Assembly: GCF_024362695.1 (NCBI RefSeq)
Contig: NC_065423.1
Location: 1,977,001-2,041,000, forward strand
DNA: 64,000 nucleotides
Origin: Pectinophora gossypiella
Taxonomy: Eukaryota; Arthropoda; Insecta; Lepidoptera; Gelechiidae
Reading direction: 5' to 3'
In this document: piece after piece, positions 28,777-40,859 of the stretch
Layout of the letters: each line of letters starts with the position of its first letter
How positions within the stretch are numbered: position 1 is the first letter of the stretch
Program-made: the position numbers and the translations under genes
Notes under the pieces: generated by a model
What the model was told of the DNA's origin: nothing
The model's database searches: none
Seen by the model: the letters and a program-made list of their open reading frames with translations, nothing else

Positions 28777-30565
28777 ATAAAGGACAGAAAAAACCTAGGA
28801 TTCTCTATTCCTATGCAGGAGTGGGTCCATGCACTACACACCTCTGCCTACCCCTTCTCGGATACAGGCGTGACGCTGTTACACACACTTTCTCTCTAAT
28901 CAATTGCTTTTTGAGTCACAGTTGATAAAAAAGTCACGCGTTGATGTCTTTTGTATGACACCTGCTACGCCGAATTTACTGATTACTTAAATCTAATTAC
29001 GTAATTTTCTCAATACCTAATTATCATTAGTTAATGGTAAACGAAATTCGTACCCATAAACCCCTACGAGGGTGAATCCCGATGTATTTACCTCTGACTA
29101 CTCCAAATACTCAGTTCAGTTCAGTTTGGATACTCAGTTCATCTTCATCGGAAACTTCACCGAGCTTTCTGTTACGACAAAAATATAATAAATAACATTA
29201 AGCGAACTCCACTCCCACAGACAAACCGAGGAATTGGTTTTGTGGGGTTTTTGTTGTACTTACTTACCAATATTTTTAGTATTATTACGAAAAATAAACA
29301 TTTTACTTATCTACTTATGTTATGGTATTTATTAGTGCAAACGAAAATCATACTATAAGTAATGTTAAATAATGACGTTGATACCTGTATTAACGTAGCT
29401 CTGCCTACCCAAATCGGGATTATGGCCTCGAATTTATGAATGTTGGTGCATTATTATCCTATTAAAACTCATTAGCAGATAAGCTATAAATCCGCCAAAG
29501 TTTAAACAAATAAATGTCAAGGCATTTTTTTTCCATTTTTATATTTTTGTGCGTTGATTTAAGGATCACTATGAGATCACTTCCTCAAATTTAGCAACAA
29601 TGTAAATTAAAATGTTTCACCACTTCGAGTGACCGCTCTCTTTGTAACTACCTTGATGTATGTCTGTCTCTTTCTAACGTGAAGGTTTCCAATTTACCTG
29701 TGAATGCTATTTCTTTCTTGCGCACGTGTTGGTTTACGTCAAAGATTAGATAAAAAAGACTTGGTTGTAGGTTAAATTGGTCACTGATTGAAGAAACTGT
29801 TTTTTCGCCAATAAAATGACAAAATGTTTTATGGAAATATTATAATATTGAATAGTAGTAATATGTGTATTATATTTTAAACCTCATTGTTTTCTCAATG
29901 TGTACTTAATCATATTACTTATATCATATCAATACTCGGAGATTTTATACAACTATTTGTAAGTAGATATTCGGATTTACCTAGCCCACTAGTGGCCTTC
30001 GGTTTCTAACTACGATATATACTTAGGTATATTAATTAATATCCAAAATAGTCCAGCGGTTTCGACCCGAACAGAAATCGAACAGATTTAGGCATCAGGA
30101 GGTGTCAGACAAAGTTACTTTCGTATTTATAATGTACTTAGTACTGAACTTTTGGTACTACTTATAATAAAGATTAGTATTATGAAGTCCGGTTTTATTT
30201 CTCTTGATAAGGTTTATATAAACTAAAGTAAAAAATTGCTTTGCTACTTTATACCTAAAGACAATATCTAACATTCATTTCCCCAGGCATTTTTTACACA
30301 ACTCAACATTTTTTTAATATTATTGGCGCGAAACGTTTTCTACCTAACTTCACATCCGCCCCACTCTCTACTCTTTGCCGGTCATGCCTGGTTCTACCTC
30401 GGAGGCTTGCTCAGTCTGTTGTTACCGCGCCGTCACCGCGCAACGTCTGCGCAACGCGAGTGCATCGACATAACAAACAGAATAACAAATACAAAATAAC
30501 AAATTCAAAATAACGTGCAGTGTTGTGTTAGTGACAAAAAGTGACATGTTCGTGTGAATTTTAAA
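28777..30565. other. Upstream flank of the BICDR-like gene
   Basis: Holds small repeat remnants: a 'cctctgcctaccccttctcg' end near 28845, another 'ctctgcctaccc' end near 29399, and a 'ccagcggtttcgacccg' relic of a common lepidopteran repeat near 30050-30150. A CpG-richer stretch at 30415-30470 precedes the ORFs and is the likely promoter region. No TATA box is obvious. Confidence 0.4.
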
Positions 30566-30703
30566 ATGGCTTTAAAAAAGGATTTTGAGTTGCCTATTAA
30601 CATTAATAGTATCAAAAACGTTAAGTTCCCCAAATCTTCGAAACTGCAGCAGGCTTTAGAAAAGTTGTTCAAAAAGAATAACTATACTAAAATCCAGAGT
30701 TAG
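30566..30703 (+). CDS. 45-codon small ORF directly upstream of the BICDR-like start
   Basis: ATG in a good insect context (ttaaaATGGC), 45 lysine-rich residues (MALKKDFELPININSIKNVK...), TAG at 30701-30703. It is in the same frame as the BICDR-like ORF. That ORF's ATG is 9 nt further on, with a second in-frame TAG just before it. No domain is recognised. It may be a regulatory uORF, or a translated microprotein on a bicistronic message. Its own context is better than that of the main start (tctagATGG). Confidence 0.5.
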   Translation: MALKKDFELPININSIKNVKFPKSSKLQQALEKLFKKNNYTKIQS

Positions 30704-30712
30704 ACAATCTAG

Positions 30713-31123
30713 ATGGCTGGTGAAGTTACAGATATTAGTAGAAGTAGCAACAGTTTTAGTAAAGACCAACCTGAGCCTAAACCACCAGAATTTTTGTCCA
30801 ACGAAGCGGAATTCATTGGTAAAGGAGACATTAGGACATCTACACCGAAAAAACACAGACGCAGTCGTTCTAGAAGTGGTACAAGAATCGCGCCAACAGT
30901 GTTGAGTTTGTCTGATGAACATTTTTATGAGGATTTAGAGGATTACGTGAAGATGTCGACGACCACATCAGCCATGCAAGGAGACGATGTGTGGACCCAG
31001 CTGCAACAGAAGGAGTCCGACCTCCTTCTAGCGGCAGAACTGGGGAAAGCACTGCTCGAGAAGAATGAGGAACTGAAGAAGGAACAGGAACGTGTCACCG
31101 AAGAGTTCTCCAAGAAAGTTGAG
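30713..31123 (+). CDS. Bicdr: First coding exon of a Bicaudal-D-related (BICDR/BICDL-like) dynein adaptor
   Basis: ATG at 30713, then 137 codons to the donor GAG|gtgagt at 31124. The first about 80 residues are a disordered Ser/Arg-rich region (KKHRRSRSRSGTR). Then comes VWTQLQQKESDLLLAAELGK followed by ALLEKNEELKKEQERVTEEF. The LAAELGKALLEKN motif is the start of the N-terminal coiled coil of BICDR proteins. This is similar to, but distinct from, the HAP1/Milton N-domain. Known role of the family: coiled-coil adaptors linking dynein-dynactin to Rab cargo. Only this exon is in view. The ATG after the tandem TAG stops is the first usable start for this frame. Spindly or TRAK relatives are less likely alternatives. 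Confidence 0.7.
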
Positions 31124-31249
31124 GTGAGTGCTTACTTTTTTTTTTTAAATGTCGTTGAAAGATTGAAAGTTTTAAAGAATCTTATGACGTTTTACTTATA
31201 GGTTAATTAAGTTTACCAGGTGAGAGTCCTCAGCGCCTCCATTTGTCCG

Positions 31250-31340
31250 ACCAAGTAGTTACTAAAGCCAATGCCATATCCTCTTAAGACCGAGATTTCC
31301 AGACACAATAGTTAAACAATGGGGTTTGGATTTATAAAGA
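31250..31340. mobile_element. Short palindromic repeat (CCTCTTAAGACCGA ends), about 85 bp
   Basis: The inverted ends cctcttaagaccga / tcggtcttagga enclose gacacaatagttaaacaatg. Further copies are at 40765-40855, 50696-50780 and 61980-62064 in both orientations. Probably a MITE. Confidence 0.7.
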
Positions 31341-31447
31341 ACATTCGGTCTTAGGAGCATATGTGTAAAAAAATGTTTAATTAAGTCTATACAAGTCGGT
31401 AGTTTGGAACTGTTGCAATTGAAATACTTATTAGGTATAAAGTTAAC

Positions 31448-31860
31448 TTTATATATATATATATAGTCCTCCTTGTCGTATCCGACAACGGCGACCTCAG
31501 TCTCTTCTCTCATGCGCTCGAATGTGACTGGCAAAGCCAAACTTTGTTCTGAAAACCCGGTCACATTGGAGGCAGAATAGCTGTCCATCCGAGTTAAAGG
31601 TGTAGCTACAGGTGGGTTTGGGACGATCTTTGCGTTTTTGGCGTTTTTCGTCGAGCTCTTTCAGACGATTTTGTTCAAAGTTGGCCACCCCTGTTTTGAC
31701 ACAGTGACGCCAATCAGGTCTTAAAACAGCAAGGTCCTCCCAGCGTTCAGTGGAAATATCGCAGGCGGTCAGGTTACGTTTCAAGACGTCCTTGTACCGC
31801 AGATATTGTCCCCCGCGTTTACGCTTCCCACTCGCTAGTTCGGAGTAGAAGACGAACTTT
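31448..31860 (-). mobile_element. LINE 3' end: reverse-transcriptase C-terminus with C2H2 finger, (TA)n tail
   Basis: The minus-strand frame reads RWEDLAVLRPDWRHCVKTGV, then a basic stretch and CLQCDRVFRTKFGFASHIRAH (a C2H2-like finger), then a stop and a (TA)n tail at 31448-31471. This is the usual C-terminus of one class of insect LINE polyproteins. Truncated at its 5' end. Confidence 0.8.
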
Positions 31861-32158
31861 GGGACTAAGCTTAAAACTTAAGCTAACGACTGTGTCCCAA
31901 TGAAGTAGTCGCATCGCCAAACGGCACTGTGTTATATGAATTTCACCATATCAAAAGAATCATGTAGCTATTACTGATAAGAACCACATCTGCGTTTTAA
32001 ACTGAAAATTCTGTAATCTTTTTTCTCATTTCTTTTTCTCTGTGAGAAACAAAGACATTACATGTTCTTTGAGTAACATTTGAAGTCTTGTTGATGAATT
32101 CCAATCTTTTTAGGCAGGATAATGTTTTAGAGATAATATTAAGATATCAATAGTTAAC

Positions 32159-32474
32159 GACCTCTGTGGTCTAGTGGTTGAGCGTTGGGTTCACGATCCG
32201 GAGGTCCCGGGTTCAATTCCCTGTGGGGACATATCACAAAAATTACTTTGTGTGGTCCCTAGTTTGGTTAGGACATTACTGGCTGATCACCAGATTGTCC
32301 GAGAGTAAGATGATCCGTGCTTCAGAAGGCACGTTAAGCCGTTGGTCCCGGTTACTACTTACTGATGTAAGTAAGTAGTCGTTACGTGAGCCATGTCAGG
32401 GGCCTTTGGCAGCTCAATAGTAACCCTGACGCCAGGGTTGATGAGGTTGGTAATCTACACGATAGAAGAAGAAG
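32159..32474 (+). mobile_element. SINE-A, full length, 10-bp TSD
   Basis: The head ctctgtggtctagtggttga has its A box, with the B box near 32210. Family body and (GAAG)n tail follow. AATAGTTAAC flanks at 32149-32158 and 32475-32484. SINE-B follows at once. Confidence 0.9.
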
Positions 32475-32499
32475 AATAGTTAACATTAGAATAGTTAAG

Positions 32500-32712
32500 A
32501 TGTCGTGGTCGCCCAGTTGGAATTACGCTTGTCTCTCACTGTGAGGTAGCAGGTTTGAACCCCAGAACGGATCTAATCCAATGATTTTCGAATCCATATT
32601 TGGATTATAAATGATAGAAATGATGATTACGTGCTCGGCGGTGAAGGAAAACATCGTGAGGAAACACACATTCCCGAGAAATGTGGCTGGTGGTACCTGC
32701 CTGGTTATCCTT
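32500..32712 (+). mobile_element. SINE-B, 3'-truncated
   Basis: tcgtggtcgcccagttggaa (head), then acgtgctcggcggtgaagga and ttcccgagaaatgtgg (body). It stops before the family's usual end. Confidence 0.7.
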
Positions 32713-32889
32713 TCGCTGTTTTACGACATACGTCACACAATACAGATCGAAGCTGAAATAACAGGCACTCTGCGTCAGCGTCGTACGTGTTTGCTAGAGC
32801 CATTTGTCCGTTTGCACAATCGATTTCATTCCAACACGTTAATTGTATACATTTATTCGTTAGAATTATTGCTGCTATTTTCTTTGCCG

Positions 32890-32975
32890 TGACTCAATGT
32901 AGATTTGTCGCGAGCATCAACTATTTGACCGGACAAACGGGGAGCGCTGAGGGTTCTCACCTCCTAGTATAAAAT
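32890..32975 (+). repeat. Short dispersed repeat (GGACAAACGGGGAGCGCTGAG)
   Basis: tgtagatttgtcgcgagcat to gctgagggttctcacc. Copies at 60470-60555 and 37850-37890, and inverted at 31218-31262 and 58885-58940. Confidence 0.6.
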
Positions 32976-33109
32976 TGGAAGGGCAGATTTGGTAGTCTGT
33001 TTAAAAAACTGGAGCTGTTAATACCTTCAGGCTAGGTAAGCAGAACCTGCGAAAATGGGACGTTAGGGAGTTAATAATTATTGTTCTCAATTAGGGTAGT
33101 CAGAGGAGT

Positions 33110-33245
33110 TCATGGAATGCTTTCCATACATGGCCAAGGGATGGAATGCGATATAGAGGCAGACTACCAGCCTGATCGTCGGGTGACATTGTGAGGTATG
33201 CCGGGAAACAATGGATGGGACTTCATATCAAATAATTGATTGCAC
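33110..33245 (+). mobile_element. LINE reverse-transcriptase C-terminal relic
   Basis: With one frame break it reads the decayed RRP.SDDIV.YAGKQWM motif found at the end of RTE-like LINEs. A sister relic is at 59815-59940. Confidence 0.55.
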
Positions 33246-33789
33246 AAATATGGTATTTTATTTTATTTGATAATACTTAGGTACATCATATTTGGCCACA
33301 ACATGGGCATGCAAATTCGTTAGTGTACTAACAAGTAAAAAAAAATTGTAAAATTAAAATAGTCAAAACACAATGCCAAGAAAAAATAATAATAATTATA
33401 AATAATAATATATTGCACAGGACCGGAAAAGATGGTATGAAACGGCAGCTTATACCCGTCAATGGGTTGGCTGAGTAGATAGAATATCATCAAGAAATAT
33501 TGTTAAAAGACCAAATATTCAAATCCCCCTCATAAAATTCCTACACATTTTCTAATACTCAAATTGAGTGTTTGGCATATTGAAGTAACATTTGTTTTCA
33601 TTCTTAAACAATGACCTTTTTCGTCACAGCAAACAATCGGCTTTAGAAGCTGGTAGACAATGGCGGACAATAAAATAGCGAATGAATAGCACATGCTTCT
33701 GATATTTTCATCAAATACCTACCTAATTGGCGGGCCGCGAAATTTGGATTAGTGCCCTCGAGTAACGTGCCTACTCTCTCTAACATTGT

Positions 33790-33890
33790 TATTGTGCTCT
33801 TCTGGCTGATCCGATTGTCAACCAGATTGTCCGAAAGTAAGATAATCCGTATTTTGGAAGGCACGTTAAGCCGTTCCATATGTCTCATAT
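33790..33890 (+). mobile_element. SINE-A body fragment
   Basis: ccagattgtccgaaagtaag and ggcacgttaagccgtt. Head and tail are missing. Confidence 0.6.
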
Positions 33891-34024
33891 CCCTGATTTA
33901 AACGCGGTAAGAAGTCGTTATTATGTGTTTTAATTATGATAATAACCGCGTAAACAAATATATAATATTTTTCAACTTTTTATTTTGCACTGTCTATCCC
34001 GGTACGCTTTTTATTAAATTCCTT

Positions 34025-34165
34025 TCCTATACCTAAAGGTTGTCTGGAGATTGCTACCTTAGCAATAAGGCCGCCTATTGCACTACCTATCCAATTATAA
34101 TACCTAATGTATTTATAATATGATTTAATTTTGTTTTTATTGTATTTGTATTGAATAAAAAATAC
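34025..34165 (+). mobile_element. LINE 3'-UTR end (AGCAATAAGGCCGCC family)
   Basis: tagcaataaggccgcctatt followed by an A-rich end (gaataaaaaatacttcg). Same 3' end as 14235-14352. Confidence 0.6.
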
Positions 34166-34509
34166 TTCGTTGGTTGTTACTGTCAAAATACTAATGATCT
34201 CATATCCACATACGTACCTGACGCTTTGACAGTTTATTGCACCGATAAAGTAATTTTTTGCAATTCATACGTTGCTGGTGTTGGCAAATTTATAATTAGC
34301 TCTAATTACACGGTGCTGGTGTAAGTAATAAAGTAGACGAAACTCCGACGTTTGAGTCATAATTTACAGTTTGGTATTACTGTTTTGATAACTCGACATG
34401 TTAAAAATGTACTTTAATGCCTGTCTGTATAAAATAACAAAATTTTCTGATTTTTCTTGTTCTTCGATTATGCGCATGACCTATTATCGAATTAGTACAT
34501 TTTTAAATA

Positions 34510-34715
34510 ATAAAATGATTATCACGTGCTCAGCGCCAACCCACATTCCCTGGAAATGCATTTTCGAAGGTATGTGACCTAATCTAACCTGTATTGGGCT
34601 GGTTGTCCCTTAGCGGATGGGAAGGTCAAACAGGCAGTCGCTTCTGTAAAAAACCGGACCTGTCAAATCTTCAGGTTAGGTAAGCGGGCCCTGTGAAAAA
34701 CTGGTTACTTAATGA
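34510..34715 (+). mobile_element. SINE-B, 5'-truncated
   Basis: ttatcacgtgctcagcgcc, tgtgacctaatctaacctgt, aggcagtcgcttctgtaaaa, ttcaggttaggtaagcgggc. The tRNA-like head is absent. Confidence 0.75.
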
Positions 34716-35529
34716 TATTTTTAAATAATAAACCTATTATTTTATTTTCTTCTTCTTTATTGAGATCACAACAACAGCCAGCAGTCAGGGTTCTGTAACA
34801 TCGCCACATTTTATACAGTTTGGTTATATCACTTATCTTTCTTGGCCTTTGGTGGTTTGGTTGGTAATCCACATCACAACCCACACGATAGAAGAGCCTT
34901 ATCTTTCTTTACAGACAAGTCACCTATCTCCATGACTAGAAAACACTTCTCAAACTATTGTTTTTTAAGTCCTAAAACCTAGTTTAGGCTCCAGCCTCTA
35001 CAAATATTACCATGTATTTTTGTAGAGGAAATAAAGATTTTACTTACTTACTTAATTATTTGATTTAATTTTAATTTAATTTTACTATTTTATTGATTTG
35101 GAATTTTAATTTTTGAATTTTATTTTTTTAATTGCTAATGTAAATAAGGGTTACATGCCTGAAATAAAATGTGTATTTTTTTTTAAATACAGTACTTTAA
35201 AAAACCCATTAACGTAAACAGCGGGAAAGCACACGACGCCGGTGGAACTGACAACTGTCAATAGTGATGTCTCATAGACAAATCAATGTCAAATTAGTGG
35301 TGTTCCAGTTTAATCGGTTCCGCTTCATTTTACTCTAATGTTTAAAAAAATATATACGATCAAAAAAAAGTAATTAAGCATGGCAAGATCGAAACCACTG
35401 TCCTATTTTTCCCTAAAAAAGTAGCATGGAGAATGCTACACCGACAAGAGCGCTCTTAAATTAGTGACAAATAAAACATAACAAAGTAAATTAATTACAA
35501 AACGGCTTCCTAACAATATAAACGAAATA

Positions 35530-35880
35530 CATTATAGTGTCACGGGTTTGAATCCCGGGTCGGGCTATAGGCTGCAGAACTCGACTCGATTCGCCTTACC
35601 CCGTCCGCGACAGATTCCGCGCGCGTTCTCTAGACTAAAGTGTCTCCCGTGCTTCGGATGGCACGTTAAGCCGTTGGTCCCGGTTACTATTTACTGATGT
35701 GAGTAATCGTTACATGAGCCACAGGGGCCTTTGGCAGCTCAATCATAACCCTGATAGCAGGGTTGATGAGGCTGGTATCTCACAACCCACACGATAAGAA
35801 GAAGTGTCTCCCGGGGGTGAGGTAAATTAAGATCGCTCCAAGCTCGTATTGGCGCGGGGTGGAAGGTGTCCCTTCTAACC
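35530..35880 (+). repeat. GC-richer repeat of unknown type, interrupted by SINE-A
   Basis: ttgaatcccgggtcgggcta, ccttaccccgtccgcgacag and cccgggggtgaggtaaatta form one unit once the SINE at 35650-35801 is taken out. B-box-like at its left end. Origin not identified. Confidence 0.45.
35650..35801 (+). mobile_element. SINE-A, 5'-truncated, 12-bp TSD
   Basis: From tgcttcggatggcacgttaa to the (GAAG) tail. AAGTGTCTCCCG flanks at 35638-35649 and 35802-35813. It shows 5' truncation by target-primed reverse transcription. Confidence 0.88.
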
Positions 35881-36004
35881 TCTGCTGCCTCTGGTTTGAT
35901 CATCATGGAGTCTAGCTATTTATACAGATATCGTCATACCTATAAAGGCATATAGAACGTACCTACGACTTTTCCTTTCTTAGTCTTTCAACAACAGGCT
36001 TTGC

Positions 36005-36330
36005 TAAATCTTCAATCCATAGGTACTAATATTATAAATGGGAAAGTGTATGTATGCGACTGTCTGTTTGTTTGTCTATCTTTCACGGCAAAACGGAGCG
36101 ACGAATTGAGTTGATTTTTTAAGTGGAGATAGTTGAAGGGATGAGAAGTGACGTTTTGTCTCTTTCTAACCCCCCACTTCCCTAAAAGGGGGGAGGGGGT
36201 GAAAATTTGTATGGAGCATGCCGCAACTTTAGACTAACAAACAAATCGTGCATCATTTTTTTTATGGAAATCTGCCCCTAACGCCTTCAAAGAGGGGATA
36301 AAATTTTACACGGGTTTTGACGCAGTTAGG
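36005..36330 (+). repeat. Common lepidopteran dispersed repeat (ACTAATATTATAAATG family)
   Basis: tactaatattataaatggga, then tctgtttgtttgtctatctt and a ttttaagtggagatagttga run. This pattern is widespread in lepidopteran genomes. A related inverted copy is at 55140-55370. Element class is uncertain. Confidence 0.55.
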
Positions 36331-36659
36331 CAGCTAATACTTACATAAATACTTAACCACTAAAACCACAGAAGCGATGTTGATGTTCACATCAACTGAA
36401 CACCTATAATTTGGCGATTCAGACACGTATTGTGTGTAAAACGATCTTGTTTGAACAATTTACGACAATAGCAGTGTAGGTTTACAGACAATTAGATGGA
36501 ATTAGTGAATTTAGGCCGCTGTAATCGCCGATGCTTTACGAAAAAAAATAAGCAATTAGGCCTCTAACAATTAGAGGTATTATAAACATTATTAATATGC
36601 TTCATAACACGCGTTGCAGAAGGTTATCTCCGAAGACACGTTAGGACCGTTTGATGACA

Positions 36660-37170
36660 AAAGATTGGTCCGTTGTTCATTTAAAATATCCACCATTTTA
36701 GTAAGGATTTTACTTCTGTCTATACTTCTGTCACATTTTAGGAAAAGTGAACCGTGTGGTGATAGGAGATAGGCCTGTTGTTCATTTACTAAAAAGTCCA
36801 CCATTTTAGTAAGCAGACCATACCTTTGTCACTTTTTAGGAAAAGTGAACCGTGTGGTGATAGGAGATAGGCCTGTTGTCCATTTGAAAGGTCCACCATT
36901 TTAGCGAAAAGACTTCTGTCATATTTTAGGTTGTTCATTTAAAAAGTCCACCATTTTAGTAAGCGAACCATCCTTACAATACAATACAAAAACTATTGCA
37001 CTTAAATCATATTAAAAATACATTAGGTATTATAATTAGATTGGAGATAGGCCCGTTCTCCATTTAAAAAGTCCATTTTAGTAAGGAGACCATACTTCTG
37101 TGAATTTTTAGGAAAATATCGTTGTCCATTTAAAAAGTCCACCATTTTAGTAAGGAGACCATCCTTCTAA
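36660..37170. repeat. Degenerate tandem array, core AAAAAGTCCACCATTTTAGT, six units
   Basis: The core recurs near 36680, 36795, 36890, 36945, 37060 and 37135. Several units add ggagataggcctgttgt, and two also contain aaaagtgaaccgtgtggtga. Spacing is irregular (about 55 to 115 bp), so units have been deleted or fused. No coding sense. Confidence 0.8.
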
Positions 37171-37247
37171 CACATTTTAAGCTTTGTTTTAGAAAATGTG
37201 ACAGAAATATAGCTATCTTAGTTAGAACGTCAAAATCAATTTCGCCT

Positions 37248-37461
37248 TTTGACATAGAATAAGGAATAATACTACGTATAGAACGGCAACTCTCCGCTCC
37301 CCACCAGCGTCTGAGTTAGATTTACGTCACCCCCCGCAATTCGAACGTAGCTGACTTCAATCGTATGGCGTCAGACGTCACACACACATATGCGCGTGTA
37401 CGATAATGTCAATGTGTAGTGTCTGTGTAAAACGAGGTTGTTTGTATGAAGTGTCCGGTGT
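37248..37461 (+). repeat. CTCCCCACCAGCG repeat family, full copy
   Basis: gacatagaataaggaataat, cggcaactctccgctcccca, gcgtcagacgtcacacacac, cgataatgtcaatgtgtagt, aaacgaggttgtttgtatga. Also at 43457-43640, 54896-55085, 16560-16990 (-), 58436-58560 (-). Confidence 0.8.
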
Positions 37462-37990
37462 GTGCTGTTGAGAACCGATACAATATACATATTTTACTTT
37501 TTTTTTTTTTATTCTTTCAACCGATTGTACTTTTCTTGTCACTTTTGTATTTGTTTTAAGGTTGTTTTTATATGTGCAATAAAGCGTTTTCGTATTGTAT
37601 TGTAAAAACAAAAAACATCCAAATCCTATAACTTACATCGTGGAGATTCTGTTATCGCATATTTTACCTTCAGTAATATACCAAACGGTTTTATCAGTGT
37701 GAAATATCACATACCTTTATCAATACTTAAGATGTAGAGAATTCTACATTGTTTCCATAAGATTTAGGTAAAATTGTTGATAAACTATTTTCACTTAACT
37801 CACCTGCGAATACAATACCTAGTTCCGTTTTTTTTTTGTAAAGTAACATATATTGTAGATTTGCTGCAATAACGTTAACTACTTGGCCGGATGAAAAAAA
37901 AACAAATTCGAGCCATGTGTCCAGCAAGCATAAATTGACATGTCAATCCAGTACTTATATTTTATTCGATAATAAACACTCGTTTTTCGT

Positions 37991-38335
37991 TTTTCGAGCC
38001 GTGGTAGCTCAGTTGGTAGAACGCTTGCCTCTCCCTTTGTAGGTCGCAGGTTCGAATCCAGCGCAGGTCTAAATCAATGATTGTCGAATTTCTTTTCGAA
38101 TTCATGTTTGAATCATAAATAATTATCACGTGGTTAGCGGTGAAGGACGACATCGTGAGAAAACCTATATGCCCGAGAAATGCATTTTTCGGAGTTATGT
38201 GACCTAACCTGTACTCGTATTAGGCTGGTTTTCCTTGTTGGGTGGGTTGAAAGGTCAGCCAGGCAGTCGCTTCTGTAAAAAACCGGATCTGTCAAATTTT
38301 CAGGTTAAGTAAAAAACAGAAAAATGGAGATGATG
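37991..38335 (+). mobile_element. SINE-B, full length, 16-bp TSD
   Basis: The tRNA-like head gccgtggtagctcagttggt and B box ggttcgaatcc are intact. The body ends in ctgtaaaaaaccggatctg and a GATGAT tail. AACACTCGTTTTTCGT flanks at 37975-37990 and 38336-38351. Best copy of the family here. Confidence 0.92.
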
Positions 38336-38351
38336 AACACTCGTTTTTCGT

Positions 38352-40760
38352 AATCGTTTGCAACTTGGCTAAGGCGTTCGATCGAGTGATCATTCGTAGA
38401 ACTAGATAAAGTGATATAACATATATACGGTAATAGGATAAGGTATAAAATTAACCGGAGTACGGTGTTTTACATTCCGAACTAGATGAGTAATAAAATG
38501 CCACAAAACAAATAGGCACAAAAACCAACCACTTCAAGGTAACCTCTGGGAAACCCCTCACGTAATCCTTTCAAAGATTAAGCAGTCGCAAAAAGGCCAT
38601 GGAATCTAAAGAAAGGAGTTTTTTTTTTATAAAATCGGCCGTTATCTTTTTTCTGCATCATTGTCCCTCGTGTCGCAACTGATTGTCAAGTTTTTCATAA
38701 CGACTGTCATTTTTCGATTTCGCTTTCGAAACGATACCGTAAAGTTGGTTCATCTTTATCGCTTTTATTTGCTAAGTATTTGAAATGTTCTCTATTATCG
38801 TGTGTCATGATCACTCATATTTTAAAAGAAGAATATTAACTAGATTAAAGTTAAAAGTTGCGAAACGATGGAATTTATATGCACTATTAATTTACCTGCA
38901 CTTTTATCGTTCAAGCAAATGGGCATAAAATTTAAAAGTATTTTAATGATTTAAAATAGTATTAAATAGAAATAATATAAATTATTTACAATTGTAAATG
39001 TTAAACAACTAATTAATTAATTTAAAAAATAAGTAAACAGAAAAGGCGGGAACGGAAGTGAGAATTACGCGGCGAGAAAAACAAATGAAGAACGGGGTTA
39101 GATTGGTTCCCCGACTTTTCTAGGAGACGTTTGTTGTGGAAAGAATTACGATGGAAATTAATAAATAGTCGATAAAGTCACCCAATTACAGTGTTTTCTT
39201 GAAACGTGGTTGATAAAAGGCGTATAGGCTGTGTTTTTATGTCGATGAGATTTTTAAGGGCATCAACATAACACATCTACATTATAAGAAAATATATAGT
39301 TAATTTGCGTCTTCTATACTATTCTCTGCCTACCTTTTCGCTACTATATACACGTGCAAATATACCTATAGTGCCCGTGAAAAATACATAATCCATTATC
39401 GCCTTTAATGCATACTGCGATAAGCTGACATGAACGTGATATCACATTTAAATGACGCATACAGTAACCATGTTTGAAAAATAACAATCATTTTACTGCT
39501 ACACGCGTAAAAACATACTTCGTGAAAAAAAAAAAAATGTGTTATGCTGGTTATCATAGTGAAAACCACGTGAGTTTGAAAAATCGCATCCTTATGTAAG
39601 TTTTTTGATGAAAATCTGGATTTTTTTTTAAAACAAAGGTAAAAGATGCATATGTCTGTTATCTATGAAATTAGAAGGTTAAAGGAAGGAAAATGTGTGC
39701 AGCGCCATCTATATAGTTTTTGGGGAACGTAGCCTGGAAAGTGCCTCATTCGGGTGAATATTGAGACTTAATTTAAGCCGAATTGAAGGGTAAGAGCGCG
39801 CGCGGACTGCAGACCATTAATGTCACAATTAAATTTGTCAAACAAACTAATGTTCACATCACTAATTTAAGAGCGTGTCAGCGCTCCATGATACTTTTTT
39901 AGGGAAAAATAGGGCAGGTTTCTCTCTTGCCTTCCCCGCAGTACTCTGGCTGACGCGATTGGGATGGCGCAGGGCTTAGCACCGTAAGCGCGCTACTCTT
40001 TCTCGCCTCGACATACGTCACCCGTCACTCTCACACAGTACGGCACAGAAAGAGGCAGATGATCAGCACCGTCTTAAACTAGGCTGAGGCCCTTGGGCAC
40101 ACAAGAATTTGGGGCCCTTTTTGAAAGTAAAGAAAGCGTATTGGAAAGTAAAAAAAAAAGACACATTTTTTACTAAGTACCTATGATATTTATAGGTAAT
40201 CAAATACAGCATAGGTTTTTTGTTTTTTTGGAAAGTCGCAGTCATCGATAATAATATAATGGCGTAGTATATGATATGCTTTGTAAATCTAACCTCATAA
40301 GACTCCTGATTTGTGAAAAAAGTGCAATGTGCCCGACAAAAATGTTTTGGGAATAAATGTGTGAGAGAAATTGTGGAACCTTCGGGGCCCCCCGAGTTAT
40401 GGTGAAGACGGTAGTGCAGATGATCTCTGTCGCGGTGATTAAGAGTCGCGTGCTTACGGTGCTAAGTCCGCAGAGTATTTCAAAGCCGTACACTAACTAA
40501 TGTTGCTCACATGTTATTTGCTAAACAACGTTATAACAATAAAAACATGTTTTAGATAAAATCTTTCTACCAATCAAGCCTTGCAATATGCTGTTGATTA
40601 GCATAAGTATTAATTAGGTACACTTCATTACCCTCGTCGCTGTGTTTACTAGTTACGCAATTATGTAATTATTTGCTTAAGTACTTGTATTAATGCCTGT
40701 GTTTGCTCAATAATTAGATAGTATATTATGCAAAGATACTCACACTAAGACCCGTGCCCT
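38352..40760. other. No recognised element
   Basis: AT-rich DNA. A piece at 39895-39960 (ttagggaaaaatagggcagg) recurs at 60010-60060 and inverted near 35400-35420, so it belongs to a small dispersed repeat. No splice-supported coding segment. Confidence 0.4.
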
Positions 40761-40764
40761 GTTT

Positions 40765-40855
40765 ATGGTCGTAAGGCCCAAAGTCCTTTTAAAATCCAAA
40801 TCACATTATTTAACTATTGTGTCTGGAAATCCGGGCCTTACGAGGTTATTAAAAC
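40765..40855. mobile_element. Short palindromic repeat (CCTCTTAAGACCGA family), diverged
   Basis: cgtaaggcccaaagtccttt ... tgtctggaaatccgggcctt, inverted ends around aactattgtg. Confidence 0.6.
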
Positions 40856-40859
40856 TTAC

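Noticed and set aside
30566..30712. Small ORF as an N-terminal part of the BICDR-like protein
   Set aside because: Same frame, but two TAG codons intervene, and I see no splice pair that would remove them.
31497..31784. Host zinc-finger gene on the minus strand
   Set aside because: The finger follows a RWEDLAVLRPDWR-type LINE C-terminus and ends in a (TA)n tail. It is a truncated retrotransposon.
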